DNA of 62,325 bases, taken from the NCBI GenBank assembly GCA_028694215.1, contig JAQUTW010000008.1:1-62325 (forward strand), given 5' to 3'. The translations under genes and the position numbers were made by a program. The notes under the pieces are model-generated. The model was not told where the DNA came from, made no database searches, and saw only the letters and a list, made by a program, of their open reading frames with translations. This stretch comes from Paludibacteraceae bacterium. Lineage in GTDB: Bacteria > Bacteroidota > Bacteroidia > Bacteroidales > Paludibacteraceae. Positions 42,115 through 52,308 of this stretch are shown here, piece after piece. Numbering within the stretch: position 1 is the first letter of the stretch; each line of letters starts with the position of its first letter.

Positions 42115-42624
42115 ATGGAAACTTCTAATTATACGAAAGAAAATCTTGAATTTTTGACCGTGGCTTCTGAAACGTGTAAATTTTTAGAACAGGTGAAAAA
42201 TAAAAGTCAAGAAGATTTGCTTGCTGTTCTAACAAAACTGTTGCCGTTTCTTTATTTTAAAACAGCGGTAGTACCAATGCCTGAAGTTATTTCTGATGAA
42301 GAAACGGAACATATTGTTTCTGAAGTAGATTATGAAAATATAAGAAACCAGATTGCCGATATTTTAGGCGAAAATGATGACTTTTTAGATACAATGGATG
42401 ACAATATGAGGTATAGTGATGTGCCATTGGTTGCCACTATATCGGAAAATTTGGCCGATGTGTATCAAAATTTAAAAGATTATATATTTTGTTGTCAGAT
42501 AGGGAATGACGAGGTAATGAATGATGCATTGGTAAATTGTTTGGTAGAGTTTAAAAATTATTGGGGCGATAAACTTTTGGCCGCATTAAGGGCGCTACAT
42601 CAGTTGCGTTTTGTGAATGATTAA
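42115..42624 (+). CDS. DUF5063 domain protein
   Basis: A 169-residue acidic, helical, soluble protein that fits the DUF5063 family of Bacteroidetes. Recognisable segments are LPFLYFKTAVVPMPE, then DDFLDTMDDNMRYSDVPLVATISENLADVYQNL and a closing FKNYWGDKLLAALRALH. Function unknown. It precedes an RNase D-like exonuclease and an rRNA methyltransferase, so a part in RNA metabolism is possible (inference). The ATG at 42115 is chosen, 4 bases behind zupT. Confidence 0.8.
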   Translation: METSNYTKENLEFLTVASETCKFLEQVKNKSQEDLLAVLTKLLPFLYFKTAVVPMPEVISDEETEHIVSEVDYENIRNQIADILGENDDFLDTMDDNMRYSDVPLVATISENLADVYQNLKDYIFCCQIGNDEVMNDALVNCLVEFKNYWGDKLLAALRALHQLRFVND

Positions 42625-42647
42625 AATTGAATTTAACATATTGTCTA

Positions 42648-43229
42648 TTGAAAAAATATTCTGAAAATATCACCAAAGAGTTTGTTAATGCTTTGCCCAT
42701 ACTTTCTATTAAAACGGAAATTCAAGTGATTAATACGGCTGCTGAAGCAGAAATTGCCATTGCTGAACTTTCACAAGTAGGTATAGTTGGATTTGATACG
42801 GAAACTAAGCCTTCGTTCCAAAAAGGGATATATAATAAAATTGCATTGTTGCAAATAGCTTCAGATACAAAGTGTTATCTATTTCGTTTGAATAAAATAG
42901 GACAAAATTCGGCAATAAAGAGATTGCTTGAAGATACGGATGTATGCAAAATAGGACTTTCGGTACATGATGATTTTCATTCATTGAACAAATGGATGAA
43001 GTTCGTTCCGGGCAATTTTATTGAATTACAAACGTATGTGCGTAATTTTGATATTACTGAGATGAGTTTGCAAAAGATATATGCTATAATTTTTGGACAA
43101 AAAATTTCAAAATCTCAGCAGTTGTCCAACTGGGAAGCTCCTGCTTTGTCGGCGGCACAACAACTTTATGCTGCCACTGATGCGTGGGCTTGCCGTACGA
43201 TTTATTTAGAATTAAAAAATAACTTGTAA
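42648..43229 (+). CDS. RNase D-like 3'-5' exonuclease domain protein
   Basis: A protein of about 193 residues with a DnaQ/RNase D-like fold. The Exo I motif is GFDTETKPSF, Exo II lies in VCKIGLSVHDDFHSL, and Exo III in LYAATDAWACRTIYLEL. These acidic residues bind two metal ions for 3'-5' hydrolysis of RNA or DNA. There is no ATG at the N terminus: the frame opens with TTG at 42627 (200 residues), and another TTG at 42648 begins LKKYSENITKEF, which fits the family start better. It has no HRDC domains, unlike full RNase D. Same operon as DUF5063 and the RlmI-like gene. Confidence 0.85.
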   Translation: MKKYSENITKEFVNALPILSIKTEIQVINTAAEAEIAIAELSQVGIVGFDTETKPSFQKGIYNKIALLQIASDTKCYLFRLNKIGQNSAIKRLLEDTDVCKIGLSVHDDFHSLNKWMKFVPGNFIELQTYVRNFDITEMSLQKIYAIIFGQKISKSQQLSNWEAPALSAAQQLYAATDAWACRTIYLELKNNL

Positions 43230-43237
43230 GAAACAAA

Positions 43238-44416
43238 ATGACAGTAACTATTCATTTGAAACCACATAAGGAGGAGAGTGTTTTACGTTTTCACCCATGG
43301 ATTTTTTCGGGTGCCATAGCTCGAATAGATGGGAAACCAGCCGAAGGTGATTTGGTTGATTTGGTTGATAACAAAGGTAATTTTCTTGCTATAGGACATT
43401 ATCAGATAGGCAGTATCGCTGTACGTGTTTTGTCGTTTCAACAAGAACCTGTCGATGAATCTTTTTTTAGGAAAAAGATTCGGTCTGCTTATCAAGAACG
43501 TATTGGTATAGGTTTGGTTCCACAGCCTTCGAATAATATTTATCGTTTGGTACATGGCGAAGGCGATGGTTTGCCCGGGCTTATTGTAGATGTTTATGGA
43601 AGCACTGCTGTTATTCAGGCTCATTCGGTTGGCATGCATTGCGTCCGTACACTTATTGCAGGGATATTGGTGCAGGAGATAGACGAAATAAAAAATGTTT
43701 ATTATAAATCGGAAGGGACTCTCCCTTTTAAAGCTAATCTTGGTACTGAAGACGGCTATTTAATTGGTTGTGAATCAGATTCTACTGCTATTGAAAACGG
43801 GTTGAAATTTCAGATAGATTGGCAAAAAGGTCAAAAAACAGGATTCTTTATTGATCAACGAGAGAACCGCATGTTGTTGGAGCAATATTCCAAAGGACGG
43901 AACGTACTCAATATGTTTTGTTATACAGGCGGTTTTTCTTGTTATGCTATGCGGGGTAATGCCGGTTTGGTACACTCCGTTGACAGCTCGGCAAAAGCCA
44001 TTGAGTTGACCAATCAGAATATTGCGCTTAATTTTGGGCAAGACACTCGTCATACTGCTTTTGCGGTTGATGCGTTCAAATTTTTGGAAAATATTCATGA
44101 CACATACGATTTAATAATTCTTGATCCACCTGCTTTTGCAAAACACAAGTCTGCTTTGCATAATGCGTTGCGTGGTTATCAAAAGCTCAATGCAAAAGCA
44201 TTTGAGCAAATTAAACCCGGTGGCATTTTGTTCACATTTTCTTGCTCGCAGGTGGTAAACAAGGAACAATTTCGTTTGGCGGTTTTTAGTGCAGCAGCTG
44301 AGAGCAAACGCAATGTCCGTATTTTACACCAATTGACTCAACCTGCAGATCACCCAATTAATATCTATCACCCCGAAGGTGAGTATTTAAAGGGTTTGGT
44401 ACTCTATGTGGAATAA
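43238..44416 (+). CDS. Class I SAM-dependent rRNA methyltransferase (RlmI-like)
   Basis: A 392-residue protein. An N-terminal PUA domain (about 1-75, VLRFHPWIFSGAIARIDG) is followed by the EEHEA-like insert and a class I methyltransferase domain, with motif I VLNMFCYTGGFSCYA and the catalytic region LIILDPPAFAKHKSAL and FTFSCSQVV. It resembles RlmI, which makes m5C in 23S rRNA. The catalytic cysteine in SCSQ is present. It starts 8 bases behind the exonuclease gene. Confidence 0.92.
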   Translation: MTVTIHLKPHKEESVLRFHPWIFSGAIARIDGKPAEGDLVDLVDNKGNFLAIGHYQIGSIAVRVLSFQQEPVDESFFRKKIRSAYQERIGIGLVPQPSNNIYRLVHGEGDGLPGLIVDVYGSTAVIQAHSVGMHCVRTLIAGILVQEIDEIKNVYYKSEGTLPFKANLGTEDGYLIGCESDSTAIENGLKFQIDWQKGQKTGFFIDQRENRMLLEQYSKGRNVLNMFCYTGGFSCYAMRGNAGLVHSVDSSAKAIELTNQNIALNFGQDTRHTAFAVDAFKFLENIHDTYDLIILDPPAFAKHKSALHNALRGYQKLNAKAFEQIKPGGILFTFSCSQVVNKEQFRLAVFSAAAESKRNVRILHQLTQPADHPINIYHPEGEYLKGLVLYVE

Positions 44417-44546
44417 AGAGAAGGTATAAAGCAACAGTTTTGCTGAATTCATCTTCTCGTACAAGTTGCCATTGATTGAAATTCTTCTACCATTTTTATG
44501 GCTAAAATTATAGGAAGTTTGTAGTGTCCATATCGCCTTTTTTTGC

Positions 44547-44554
44547 TATTTTTG
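44547..44554 (+). promoter_or_regulatory. -7 box of the asparaginase operon
   Basis: TATTTTTG. It lies downstream of the first possible start of the frame (44543), so the ATG at 44573 is the real start. Confidence 0.5.
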
Positions 44555-44572
44555 CAATTGATTTTGAGGGTT

Positions 44573-45616
44573 ATGAAAAAACAGAAGTCGATTTTGCTTA
44601 TTTTCACGGGTGGAACGGTCAGTATGGGTGAAAATCCCGATACAAAAGCTCTTGAACCGCTTGATCATAAACAAGTATTAGCTTATATTCCGGAATTGCA
44701 GATGATGGATGTGAATATTGCATCTGTATCGTTTAATCCTTTGGTGGATTCGTCCGAAATAAAGCCGACTACATGGATAAAATTAACAGAAACGATAGCC
44801 CAAAACTATGATTTGTATGATGGTTTTGTAATACTGCATGGTACAGATACAATGGCTTATTCGGCTTCGGCATTGAGTTTTATGCTCGAAAATCTGTCTA
44901 AACCAGTGATCTTTACCGGTTCACAACTGCCGGTTAGAGTCCTCCGCAGTGACGCTAAAGAAAATTTACTGACGGCTGTTGAAATGGCAACAGCTGAACA
45001 CAATAACCTGCCAATGGTTCCGGAAGTATCGCTTTTCTTTGAAGATGAGTTGATACGAGGTAACCGTTCTACCAAAAAAAACACAGAAAATTTTGATGCT
45101 TTTGCATCATATAATTATCCTGTATTGGCCAAATCGGGAGTGCATATCAAGTACTTTCCTTCGGAAATACATTATGGTAAGAATACAACACTGATTGCTC
45201 ATAAACAGTTAGATACAAATATTGCCATTTTGAAATTGTTTCCGGGAATACAGGAGAAATTTGTCAATGCGGTATTTTCCACAGAGAATTTGCGCGCAGT
45301 GATTATTGAAACATTTGGCACCGGTAATGCGCCCAAAGATGAGTGGTTGTACCGATGTTTGAAGCGGGCAAATGAAGCGGGAACGGTACTGCTGAATATT
45401 TCACAATGCCGTGCGGGAAGTGTGGAAATGGGACGCTACGAAACAAGTCTTAATCTGCTGAAAGCCGGCGTAATAAGTGGTTACGATATGACATTGGAAG
45501 CTGCTGTTACAAAATTGATGGTTTTATTGGGAGAAAACGATAGGGCTGAAACGGTTAAAGAATTGTTGCGATATCCAATTCGTGGTGAAATGACAGTTCC
45601 TGAAAATGTGTTATAA
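44573..45616 (+). CDS. Asparaginase
   Basis: A 347-residue asparaginase of the bacterial type I/II fold that hydrolyses asparagine to aspartate and ammonia. The first catalytic threonine is in IFTGGTVSMG, the second in ILHGTDTMAYSASALSF, and SSEIKP provides the substrate serine. There is no signal peptide, so it is the cytoplasmic form. The next gene's ATG overlaps the stop (TAATG). Confidence 0.93.
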   Translation: MKKQKSILLIFTGGTVSMGENPDTKALEPLDHKQVLAYIPELQMMDVNIASVSFNPLVDSSEIKPTTWIKLTETIAQNYDLYDGFVILHGTDTMAYSASALSFMLENLSKPVIFTGSQLPVRVLRSDAKENLLTAVEMATAEHNNLPMVPEVSLFFEDELIRGNRSTKKNTENFDAFASYNYPVLAKSGVHIKYFPSEIHYGKNTTLIAHKQLDTNIAILKLFPGIQEKFVNAVFSTENLRAVIIETFGTGNAPKDEWLYRCLKRANEAGTVLLNISQCRAGSVEMGRYETSLNLLKAGVISGYDMTLEAAVTKLMVLLGENDRAETVKELLRYPIRGEMTVPENVL

Positions 45617-46557
45617 TGAAAGAGTTTTTCTTTTTCACCAAAGGGCAGAGAATTGCATTAGTTGTACTTTCTATTTTATTGGTAGTCATTATATTGATTA
45701 ATAATATGCTACCAAAAATAATTAAGTCTTCGCCGACAGATGACAAGGATAATGCAATATTCAGACAGGAAGTTACCGATTTTGTGACAAATTTGACAGA
45801 TATAGGGGAGAATGTAAACTACTATTCTCCTTTTGAGGAGAAAGAATTACCACAAAAATATGAAAGTTGTGAGAAATCGGTTGTTTTAGAAGCTTTTGAT
45901 CCGAATGAGTTGGACTCTGCAGGATTTGTAAAGTTAGGATTGAAGCCTTTTATGGCACGCAATATTGTCAATTATCGGAATAAAGGCGGCGTTTTTAGAA
46001 CTGCAGACGACTTTGGGAAAATTTATGGCATTGATGAACAGAAATTTGAAGAACTGAAGCCGTATATTAAAATTGCTGATAAGACAAAGGAATCAATAAA
46101 AAAAGATCAACAGAGTTTGCCGTTGATGGTAGTTGAGTTGAATAGTGCGGATACGGTGGCATTACAGCAATTGCCCGGAATAGGCAGCGGACGAGCGCGT
46201 CAGATTGTCGGTTATAGGCATCGATTAGGTGGGTTTTCATCCATTGGGCAACTATTGGAAATTAACTATTTTACAAAAGAATTATTGGACAAAATAATGC
46301 CATTTGTAACAGTCGAACCGGATTCGATAAAACCGATTTTGGTAAATCGGGCAGGAGTGGAGAAATTAAAATCTCATCCTTATATCAATTTTTATCAGGC
46401 AAAAGCCATTTACGAGCTACGTCGTTCAAAAGAAGGATTGAAAAGTATTGATGAATTGAACGGATTGCCTGAATTTACGCCGGAGCAATTGACGAAATTA
46501 ACGCCATATTTAGATTTCAGAATTATCAAGTACGAATATAATTATAAAAAGAAATAA
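45616..46557 (+). CDS. Membrane-anchored helix-hairpin-helix protein (ComEA-like repeats)
   Basis: A 313-residue protein with one membrane helix near the N terminus (IALVVLSILLVVIILINNML). Three or four helix-hairpin-helix units of the ComEA/T2SK type follow, each starting with Asn-x-Ala/Ser: FDPNELDSAGFVKLGLKPF, VELNSADTVALQQLPGIGSG and LVNRAGVEKLKSHPYI. HhH units bind DNA backbone in uptake proteins, but the family in Bacteroidetes has no tested role. It is coupled to asparaginase by a stop/start overlap and precedes glgP by 24 bases. Confidence 0.85.
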   Translation: MKEFFFFTKGQRIALVVLSILLVVIILINNMLPKIIKSSPTDDKDNAIFRQEVTDFVTNLTDIGENVNYYSPFEEKELPQKYESCEKSVVLEAFDPNELDSAGFVKLGLKPFMARNIVNYRNKGGVFRTADDFGKIYGIDEQKFEELKPYIKIADKTKESIKKDQQSLPLMVVELNSADTVALQQLPGIGSGRARQIVGYRHRLGGFSSIGQLLEINYFTKELLDKIMPFVTVEPDSIKPILVNRAGVEKLKSHPYINFYQAKAIYELRRSKEGLKSIDELNGLPEFTPEQLTKLTPYLDFRIIKYEYNYKKK

Positions 46558-46581
46558 CTATTAATTAAATAATTAACAATT

Positions 46582-49155
46582 ATGGAAGTCAAAGTGAATC
46601 ATGTGAATGAACCATCATGGATTGAGTTTACCGTAACTACCAAATTACCTCAAAATTTGCAGCCTTTGCAAGAGATGGCGCACAATTTGTGGTGGGTGTG
46701 GAATACCAATGTAAAAGAACTGTACAAGAGTATTGATCCCGAATTATGGAAAGAGTTACGTCATAATCCCATTTTTTTGTTGGAAAAGATAAAATCCGAA
46801 CGGTTGAGACAAGTGTCGGAAGATGAAAAGTTTTTAGCCAATTTGGATAACGTTTATGCAGAATATAAAGCATATATTAATGCACAGCCAAATGAAAAGA
46901 TCCCTTCAGTAGCTTATTTTAGTATGGAGTATGGGCTTACGGATCATTTAAAAATTTATTCGGGAGGTTTGGGCGTTTTAGCCGGAGATTATTTAAAAGA
47001 GGCTTCTGATTGTAAAGTGGATATGACAGCCATCGGTTTTCTTTATCGTTATGGATATTTTACACAAACATTGTCGGTAGATGGTCAGCAACTGGCCAAT
47101 TATGAAGCACAGAATTTCAATCGTTTGCCTATCAATCCATTACTTGACGAAAAAGGTTCGCAAGTGATTGTAGAAGTACCTTATCCGGAACGACTTATTT
47201 ATGCCCGTGTATGGAAGGTTGCGGTAGGCAGAGTAGCTCTTTATTTGTTGGATACCGATTTTGAAATGAATAGCGAATTTGATCGTTCTATTACGCATCA
47301 ACTGTACGGTGGAGACTGGGAAAACCGTATTAAACAAGAAGTGTTGTTGGGCATTGGCGGTATGTTGACACTGAAAAAATTAGGTATCAAAAAACAAGTT
47401 TACCATTGTAATGAAGGTCATGCAGCATTGATTAATGTACAACGTTTGGTTGATTATGTTCAAGATGAGAAACTCTCTATTTCGGAAGCATTGGAATTAG
47501 TACGTGCAAGCTCACTTTATACAGTGCATACTCCGGTTCCTGCCGGTCATGATAGTTTTGATGAAGGATTGTTTGGTAAATATATGTCCGAATATCCTGC
47601 AAAGTTGGGCATTTCGTGGGCAGAACTGATGGATATGGGACGTGAGAATCCCGGCAGTAATGAAAAATTCAGTATGAGTGTGTTTGCCTGCAATACTTGT
47701 CAGGCTGTCAATGGCGTGAGTTGGTTACACGGCAAAGTGTCGCAAGAGATGTTTAATCCTATTTGGAAAGGGTATTTTCCCGAAGAATTGCATGTCAGCT
47801 ACGTAACGAATGGTGTGCATTTGCCGACATGGGCGGCTTCTGAATGGAAGGCTCTTTATGAGAAAACTTTTGGAATGGATTTTTATTCCGATCAGTCCAA
47901 TATGAAAATTTGGAAACAAATTTATACGGTTCCCGATGAGGAAATTTGGAATACTCACATGGGATTGAAGAATAAACTTATCGACTATATTCGAACACAA
48001 TTTCGTGACAGTTGGCTAAAAAGTCAACAAGATCCGTCAAAAATCATGTCTGTATTGGAAAGAATTAATCCTAATGCTTTGATTATCGGTTTCGGACGTC
48101 GTTTTGCTACTTACAAACGTGCACATTTACTTTTTACCGATTTGGAACGTTTGGAGAAGATAGTAAACAACCCGAATTGTCCTGTACAGTTTCTATATAC
48201 CGGTAAAGCTCATCCTGCTGATGGAGGCGGTCAAGGTTTGATTAAACGTATTATTGAAATTTCACGTATGCCTCAATTTCTTGGTAAAATTATTTTCCTT
48301 GAAAATTATGATATGCGTTTGGCAAAACGTTTGGTATCAGGTGTGGATATTTGGTTGAATACTCCTACACGACCATTGGAGGCATCGGGAACTTCCGGAG
48401 AAAAAGCACAAATGAATGGTGTTTTGAATTTCTCTGTACTTGATGGATGGTGGCTCGAAGGTTATGTAAAAGGTGCCGGTTGGGCATTGACCGATAAACG
48501 AACTTACGACAATCAGTCTTATCAAGACCAATTGGACGCAGCTACTATTTATACCATGCTTGAGAATGAGATTATTCCGCTGTATTTTGCAAAAAACACT
48601 AAAGGATTTTCGCCGGAATGGATTCAAGTAATCAAAAAATCTATTTCTGAAATTACACCACGTTTCACGACAAAACGCATGATAGATGATTATATAGAAC
48701 GTTTCTATTCTAAATTGGCCAAACGTTCTGCAATGCTTCAATCTGATCATTTTGCCAAAGCGAAGGAAATAGCGGCATGGAAAGCTAATATTGCTCGTCA
48801 TTGGGACACGATATCGTTAGTATCGCTGGAGATGAAAAATTTGACAACCGGATCGGCTGTGTTGGGCGATATGTATGAAGCGACAGCGGTTATTGATACC
48901 CATGACTTAAGGGATAATGGCATAGGTATTGAACTTGTTTCGACCTGTCAGGATGACCATCAGCATACACATATAGCCGATGTAAAAGAATTTGACCTTG
49001 TTAAACGTGATGGCTCGTTGCTGTATTTCAAAATGAATTATCAATTATATCAGGGAGGAACGTATAAATATGCCTTCCGTATGTTCCCAAAGAATGCCGA
49101 TTTACCCCACCGAATGGATTTTTGTTATGTGCGCTGGTTACAACGTACCAATTAA
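46582..49155 (+). CDS. glgP: Alpha-glucan (glycogen) phosphorylase
   Basis: An 857-residue GT35 phosphorylase of the shorter archaeal/Thermotoga-type, which releases glucose 1-phosphate from alpha-1,4-glucan. It begins with the DUF3417-like segment [17 protein letters not shown]. It has [20 protein letters not shown] and [11 protein letters not shown], and the PLP-lysine segment [20 protein letters not shown] with K in GEKAQ. The phosphate-site residues lie in [12 protein letters not shown]. Cytoplasmic. A strong hairpin and then a bidirectional terminator follow. Confidence 0.95.
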   Translation: MEVKVNHVNEPSWIEFTVTTKLPQNLQPLQEMAHNLWWVWNTNVKELYKSIDPELWKELRHNPIFLLEKIKSERLRQVSEDEKFLANLDNVYAEYKAYINAQPNEKIPSVAYFSMEYGLTDHLKIYSGGLGVLAGDYLKEASDCKVDMTAIGFLYRYGYFTQTLSVDGQQLANYEAQNFNRLPINPLLDEKGSQVIVEVPYPERLIYARVWKVAVGRVALYLLDTDFEMNSEFDRSITHQLYGGDWENRIKQEVLLGIGGMLTLKKLGIKKQVYHCNEGHAALINVQRLVDYVQDEKLSISEALELVRASSLYTVHTPVPAGHDSFDEGLFGKYMSEYPAKLGISWAELMDMGRENPGSNEKFSMSVFACNTCQAVNGVSWLHGKVSQEMFNPIWKGYFPEELHVSYVTNGVHLPTWAASEWKALYEKTFGMDFYSDQSNMKIWKQIYTVPDEEIWNTHMGLKNKLIDYIRTQFRDSWLKSQQDPSKIMSVLERINPNALIIGFGRRFATYKRAHLLFTDLERLEKIVNNPNCPVQFLYTGKAHPADGGGQGLIKRIIEISRMPQFLGKIIFLENYDMRLAKRLVSGVDIWLNTPTRPLEASGTSGEKAQMNGVLNFSVLDGWWLEGYVKGAGWALTDKRTYDNQSYQDQLDAATIYTMLENEIIPLYFAKNTKGFSPEWIQVIKKSISEITPRFTTKRMIDDYIERFYSKLAKRSAMLQSDHFAKAKEIAAWKANIARHWDTISLVSLEMKNLTTGSAVLGDMYEATAVIDTHDLRDNGIGIELVSTCQDDHQHTHIADVKEFDLVKRDGSLLYFKMNYQLYQGGTYKYAFRMFPKNADLPHRMDFCYVRWLQRTN

Positions 49156-49173
49156 ATTGGCAATGATTCTATA

Positions 49174-49207
49174 GCAGAAGAAACCGTAGAAATGCGGTTT
49201 CTTCTGC
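49174..49207 (+). other. Strong hairpin behind glgP without T run
   Basis: GCAGAAGAAACCG (49174-49186) and CGGTTTCTTCTGC (49195-49207) form a perfect 13-bp stem with an 8-base loop, but ATTAAAG follows instead of a T run. Possibly an mRNA 3' stabiliser. Confidence 0.6.
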
Positions 49208-49270
49208 ATTAAAGTATTTGCGTTTCTTTCTTGGTAATCGAAGGTTTCTTGTTCTTTCGATTTCCAGATA

Positions 49271-49310
49271 TAAAAAATGGGGTCGTATTTTCTACGACCC
49301 CATTTTTTAT
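49271..49310. terminator. Bidirectional terminator
   Basis: AATGGGGTCGTA (49276-49287) and TACGACCCCATT (49293-49304) with A and T runs, between glgP and the convergent operon. Confidence 0.92.
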
Positions 49311-49329
49311 GAATTATCTTCGGTGAAAA

Positions 49330-51234
49330 TTATTCTTTTACAAATTTAGAGGTGTGTGTACCTGCAGCATCTCTAACCGAGATAACATAGATACCTGCAC
49401 TTAAATCTTTTACATTAATACCTGCAGCAACAGAAGCTGCATTATAGTTGGCAACGGTTCTACCCATTACATCCATAATGGCTACAGTAGCGTTGGCATC
49501 CATGTTTTCTACATACAGCATATCTTTTGCCGGTGTAGGGTAGATAGATAGTGTATTATTGGCTTTTACATTATTTACGCCAACATAGGGCCCGTAAGTT
49601 ACGACCGGATAGATAGCTAATGATCTTGCAATTGTATAATCTACTCCAAAAGCTTGATAGTAGAGAAGTCTATAATATTCTCCTTCACTTGTCCAAGCAT
49701 CTTCGTCGTTCCAGCTCAGATAAACAGAATATGGTCTCCAATAGCTTGTAGGCAGAGCATTGCCATTACCACGGTCGAGGCAGTAAAGTTGAATATAATT
49801 GTTTTCCAAACTGCATGTTAAAGTATCCGGTTGTACCAAATCAATGGTAATGAAGTATTGACCTGTTACATTGACAGGCTTATCAAATGTAACATTAATA
49901 AACTTGCCGGGAGCCTCTACATATGTACCTGTACCTAAAAACTCTGTATAGGTCATTGTTTTACGACCGAGTTCTTTTGTATCATCAGGGATGAGAATGG
50001 GTTCTCCTCCTGCACCTTCTCCTGCTTTCGAACCTAACACACGGAATGTAATGATAGAATCGGCGTAGTCTTCAAAGTAGCTTTCATAAACACCTATATT
50101 AAAAGCAGAAATAGAAGCCTCTTCGTTTTGATCTAAGTGGTTGTATCCTTCTGCATAGCTCATTTTGTATTTTTTGCTTACATTAAAGCCTATAGAGTTT
50201 GCAACTTCGTCAGGATTGAAGTTCATAAGGAGATCTGTAGTTCCTGCCGGAGCTTTAACAAATCCCTTATAAAGCCATACTGCTGTAGTGTCGCCTTGTG
50301 TGCTGGCGGCTTTTACGCTTACAATAGCATCTACGGTTTCAGGGAAAGTTACAAGCATGACATTCGTAGAATCCTCATAAGCTGCTTGTGCTCCTGTAAT
50401 TGTCCAATCGTATTCAGTTGCAAAAGTTGCATCTACATTTATGGCAAGTTCTGCAGAGTCGGTAGGTAGATACAATGTGGCTACATCAGCGGTAGCACTC
50501 CATGCTCCGTTATGTAACGCCATGGTGTTGCCCGTAATTTTTGGGGCAGGAATTTGAGGCTCAACAGTAGTAATGCGGAAGAGGTCCATAGCTGCAAAGA
50601 ACTGATCTTTAGGTACATTGTGGTTAAATCCAAAATAATAGGTACCTGTAGTTGGAACAGTAAATGTTTTTTTCAGCAATGTCCATTCATCATAAGCTTG
50701 GAAGTTTGCCCCTGAATTGTCAATCAATACAGTTGTTTGGGCAGCTGTTGTATTTGATGTTCCCATGGTTATGGTAAAATCATCATTTCCGTAAGCATCT
50801 GTGGCAATAAAGAATGCAGATACCCAATACGTTGTGCCGGCTGTTAACTCAACACTTTTTGATATAGCCCATACGTTTACTGCTTCATCGGGGTCATAAT
50901 CGGCTACCAAATACATTGTTCCGGAAGCAGCCGGTATTGAACCCGTATTTGATTTTGGGTTTTCAGCAACATAAATACCGTAAGCATCTTCGCCGGCACC
51001 TGGTGTTTGAATTAAAGTCCAAGTATTTTCAGCGTCTTCAAAATCCTCCACATAAATAACACCTTCTTCTGTTTTTGATAGAGGAGTAATTGCAGTAGCT
51101 GCTTTAATATTAGGCAGCATAATGCTTTGTTCAGAACGGAGGCTTTTTACGGCAGCTCTTTTCTGAGGAACTATCGCCATGGCTGTAATACAGCAGGCGA
51201 GCAACAAACTTAATGAATAGATTTTTGTTCTCAT
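49330..51234 (-). CDS. T9SS-exported protein with choice-of-anchor-type domain
   Basis: A 634-residue secreted protein. A signal peptide (KIYSLSLLLACCITAMA) is followed by a choice-of-anchor J-like jelly roll (about 58-210) starting VIYVEDFEDAENTWTLI, beta domains in the middle, and a T9SS type A sorting domain: LSIYPTPAKDMLYVENM, then IMDVMGRTV and AGIYVISVRD, ending SKFVKE. No catalytic motif is seen. It is the last gene of the SusC-SusD-lipoprotein operon, so it probably helps bind the same ligand at the surface (inference). Confidence 0.85.
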   Translation of the reverse strand: MRTKIYSLSLLLACCITAMAIVPQKRAAVKSLRSEQSIMLPNIKAATAITPLSKTEEGVIYVEDFEDAENTWTLIQTPGAGEDAYGIYVAENPKSNTGSIPAASGTMYLVADYDPDEAVNVWAISKSVELTAGTTYWVSAFFIATDAYGNDDFTITMGTSNTTAAQTTVLIDNSGANFQAYDEWTLLKKTFTVPTTGTYYFGFNHNVPKDQFFAAMDLFRITTVEPQIPAPKITGNTMALHNGAWSATADVATLYLPTDSAELAINVDATFATEYDWTITGAQAAYEDSTNVMLVTFPETVDAIVSVKAASTQGDTTAVWLYKGFVKAPAGTTDLLMNFNPDEVANSIGFNVSKKYKMSYAEGYNHLDQNEEASISAFNIGVYESYFEDYADSIITFRVLGSKAGEGAGGEPILIPDDTKELGRKTMTYTEFLGTGTYVEAPGKFINVTFDKPVNVTGQYFITIDLVQPDTLTCSLENNYIQLYCLDRGNGNALPTSYWRPYSVYLSWNDEDAWTSEGEYYRLLYYQAFGVDYTIARSLAIYPVVTYGPYVGVNNVKANNTLSIYPTPAKDMLYVENMDANATVAIMDVMGRTVANYNAASVAAGINVKDLSAGIYVISVRDAAGTHTSKFVKE

Positions 51235-51275
51235 CTTTTTCGTTTTTTAAGTTAATAAATAAGTAAATAACAAGA

Positions 51276-52289
51276 TTAGTATAATTTAAATTCTTCTACA
51301 AATAAACTTTTTGCAACCTTAGGATTAGAATTATCAAGATGTCGGATGCCAATCCATACTTTTTTACGTTCGTAAGACATTGGAATCTTTGCTGTACGTA
51401 TAACATAACGTTCTGCGTCCGATGGAGCTTCTGTTTGATTGCCGGCAAATTTGAATGTCATAGAATCAATAATGGAAACAATAGATGTGTCATCGCAATT
51501 ATCTATTGTAATACTATCGGTAGCAACAACAATGGCAAAGGTATGTTGACAACCTTCTTTAGTAATGGCTGTCGGATAAATGAGGTAATCAACCCGCATA
51601 TCGATACCCATGATTTGCCCGGGTAAGACCATCAAGTTGCCTCGTTTCAATATTGTTGGCCCTTTTTTTATCGTCGATTCGTAGCCGGTAGCACCTTTTT
51701 CTTTGTTTGCACCGGGGCGTTTAAGATTGTATGAAGGAAGAAAATTATTACCTTCGCCTTCTTTGTTGATAAAAAACCAACCTGCCTGTGCCCATTGTTC
51801 TTGAGTAGCCGTTTTCCCTTTTAAATCAACAATGGGGGCATATTTGAGTGAATCAGTACTGAATAATTGTTCATTACCGCAGGTTAACCCGTCATAATTA
51901 ATAGCAAATGTGGTACATACGTATTCTTTCTTTTTTTGCAAAGCAGTAGAAATAGCGATTAATTCGTTACTGTCTTTACATGACAACACATTATCTGCAG
52001 GAATGGCTCCTGCCAGCATGGCGGCTTTTACGGAACCGTATTTGGTAAACGTATCGGCTTCGCAGTATATAAATCCGTAATCGGCCAAGTTGCCAGTGTT
52101 GTCTATGTTGCCGCTAAAGCGGGCTTTTGTCATGTAAATGTCTGCGTCATTGGTGGTAACTCCTGTCGGTAAGTTTTCGGAATTGATGGGATAATCATAA
52201 TCACTTTTTACCAAACTCTTTTCGCAGGCACATAAACTAATGGCAACTAAAGCTATAATGACCCCTTTTAGTTTAAAATTATGTTTCAT
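51276..52289 (-). CDS. Surface lipoprotein downstream of SusCD
   Basis: A 337-residue lipoprotein with a clear lipobox LCAC (Cys at residue 22). A DYDYPINSENLPTGVTTNDADIYMTKARFSG segment suggests an FN3-like first domain, as in SusE/F-type or other PUL accessory lipoproteins. The second half (from about residue 150) is a jelly-roll-like beta domain. Family not recognised beyond this. Position behind susD points to ligand binding at the cell surface. Confidence 0.78.
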   Translation of the reverse strand: MKHNFKLKGVIIALVAISLCACEKSLVKSDYDYPINSENLPTGVTTNDADIYMTKARFSGNIDNTGNLADYGFIYCEADTFTKYGSVKAAMLAGAIPADNVLSCKDSNELIAISTALQKKKEYVCTTFAINYDGLTCGNEQLFSTDSLKYAPIVDLKGKTATQEQWAQAGWFFINKEGEGNNFLPSYNLKRPGANKEKGATGYESTIKKGPTILKRGNLMVLPGQIMGIDMRVDYLIYPTAITKEGCQHTFAIVVATDSITIDNCDDTSIVSIIDSMTFKFAGNQTEAPSDAERYVIRTAKIPMSYERKKVWIGIRHLDNSNPKVAKSLFVEEFKLY

Positions 52290-52308
52290 TTTGTTCTGTT
52301 TTTATCGG

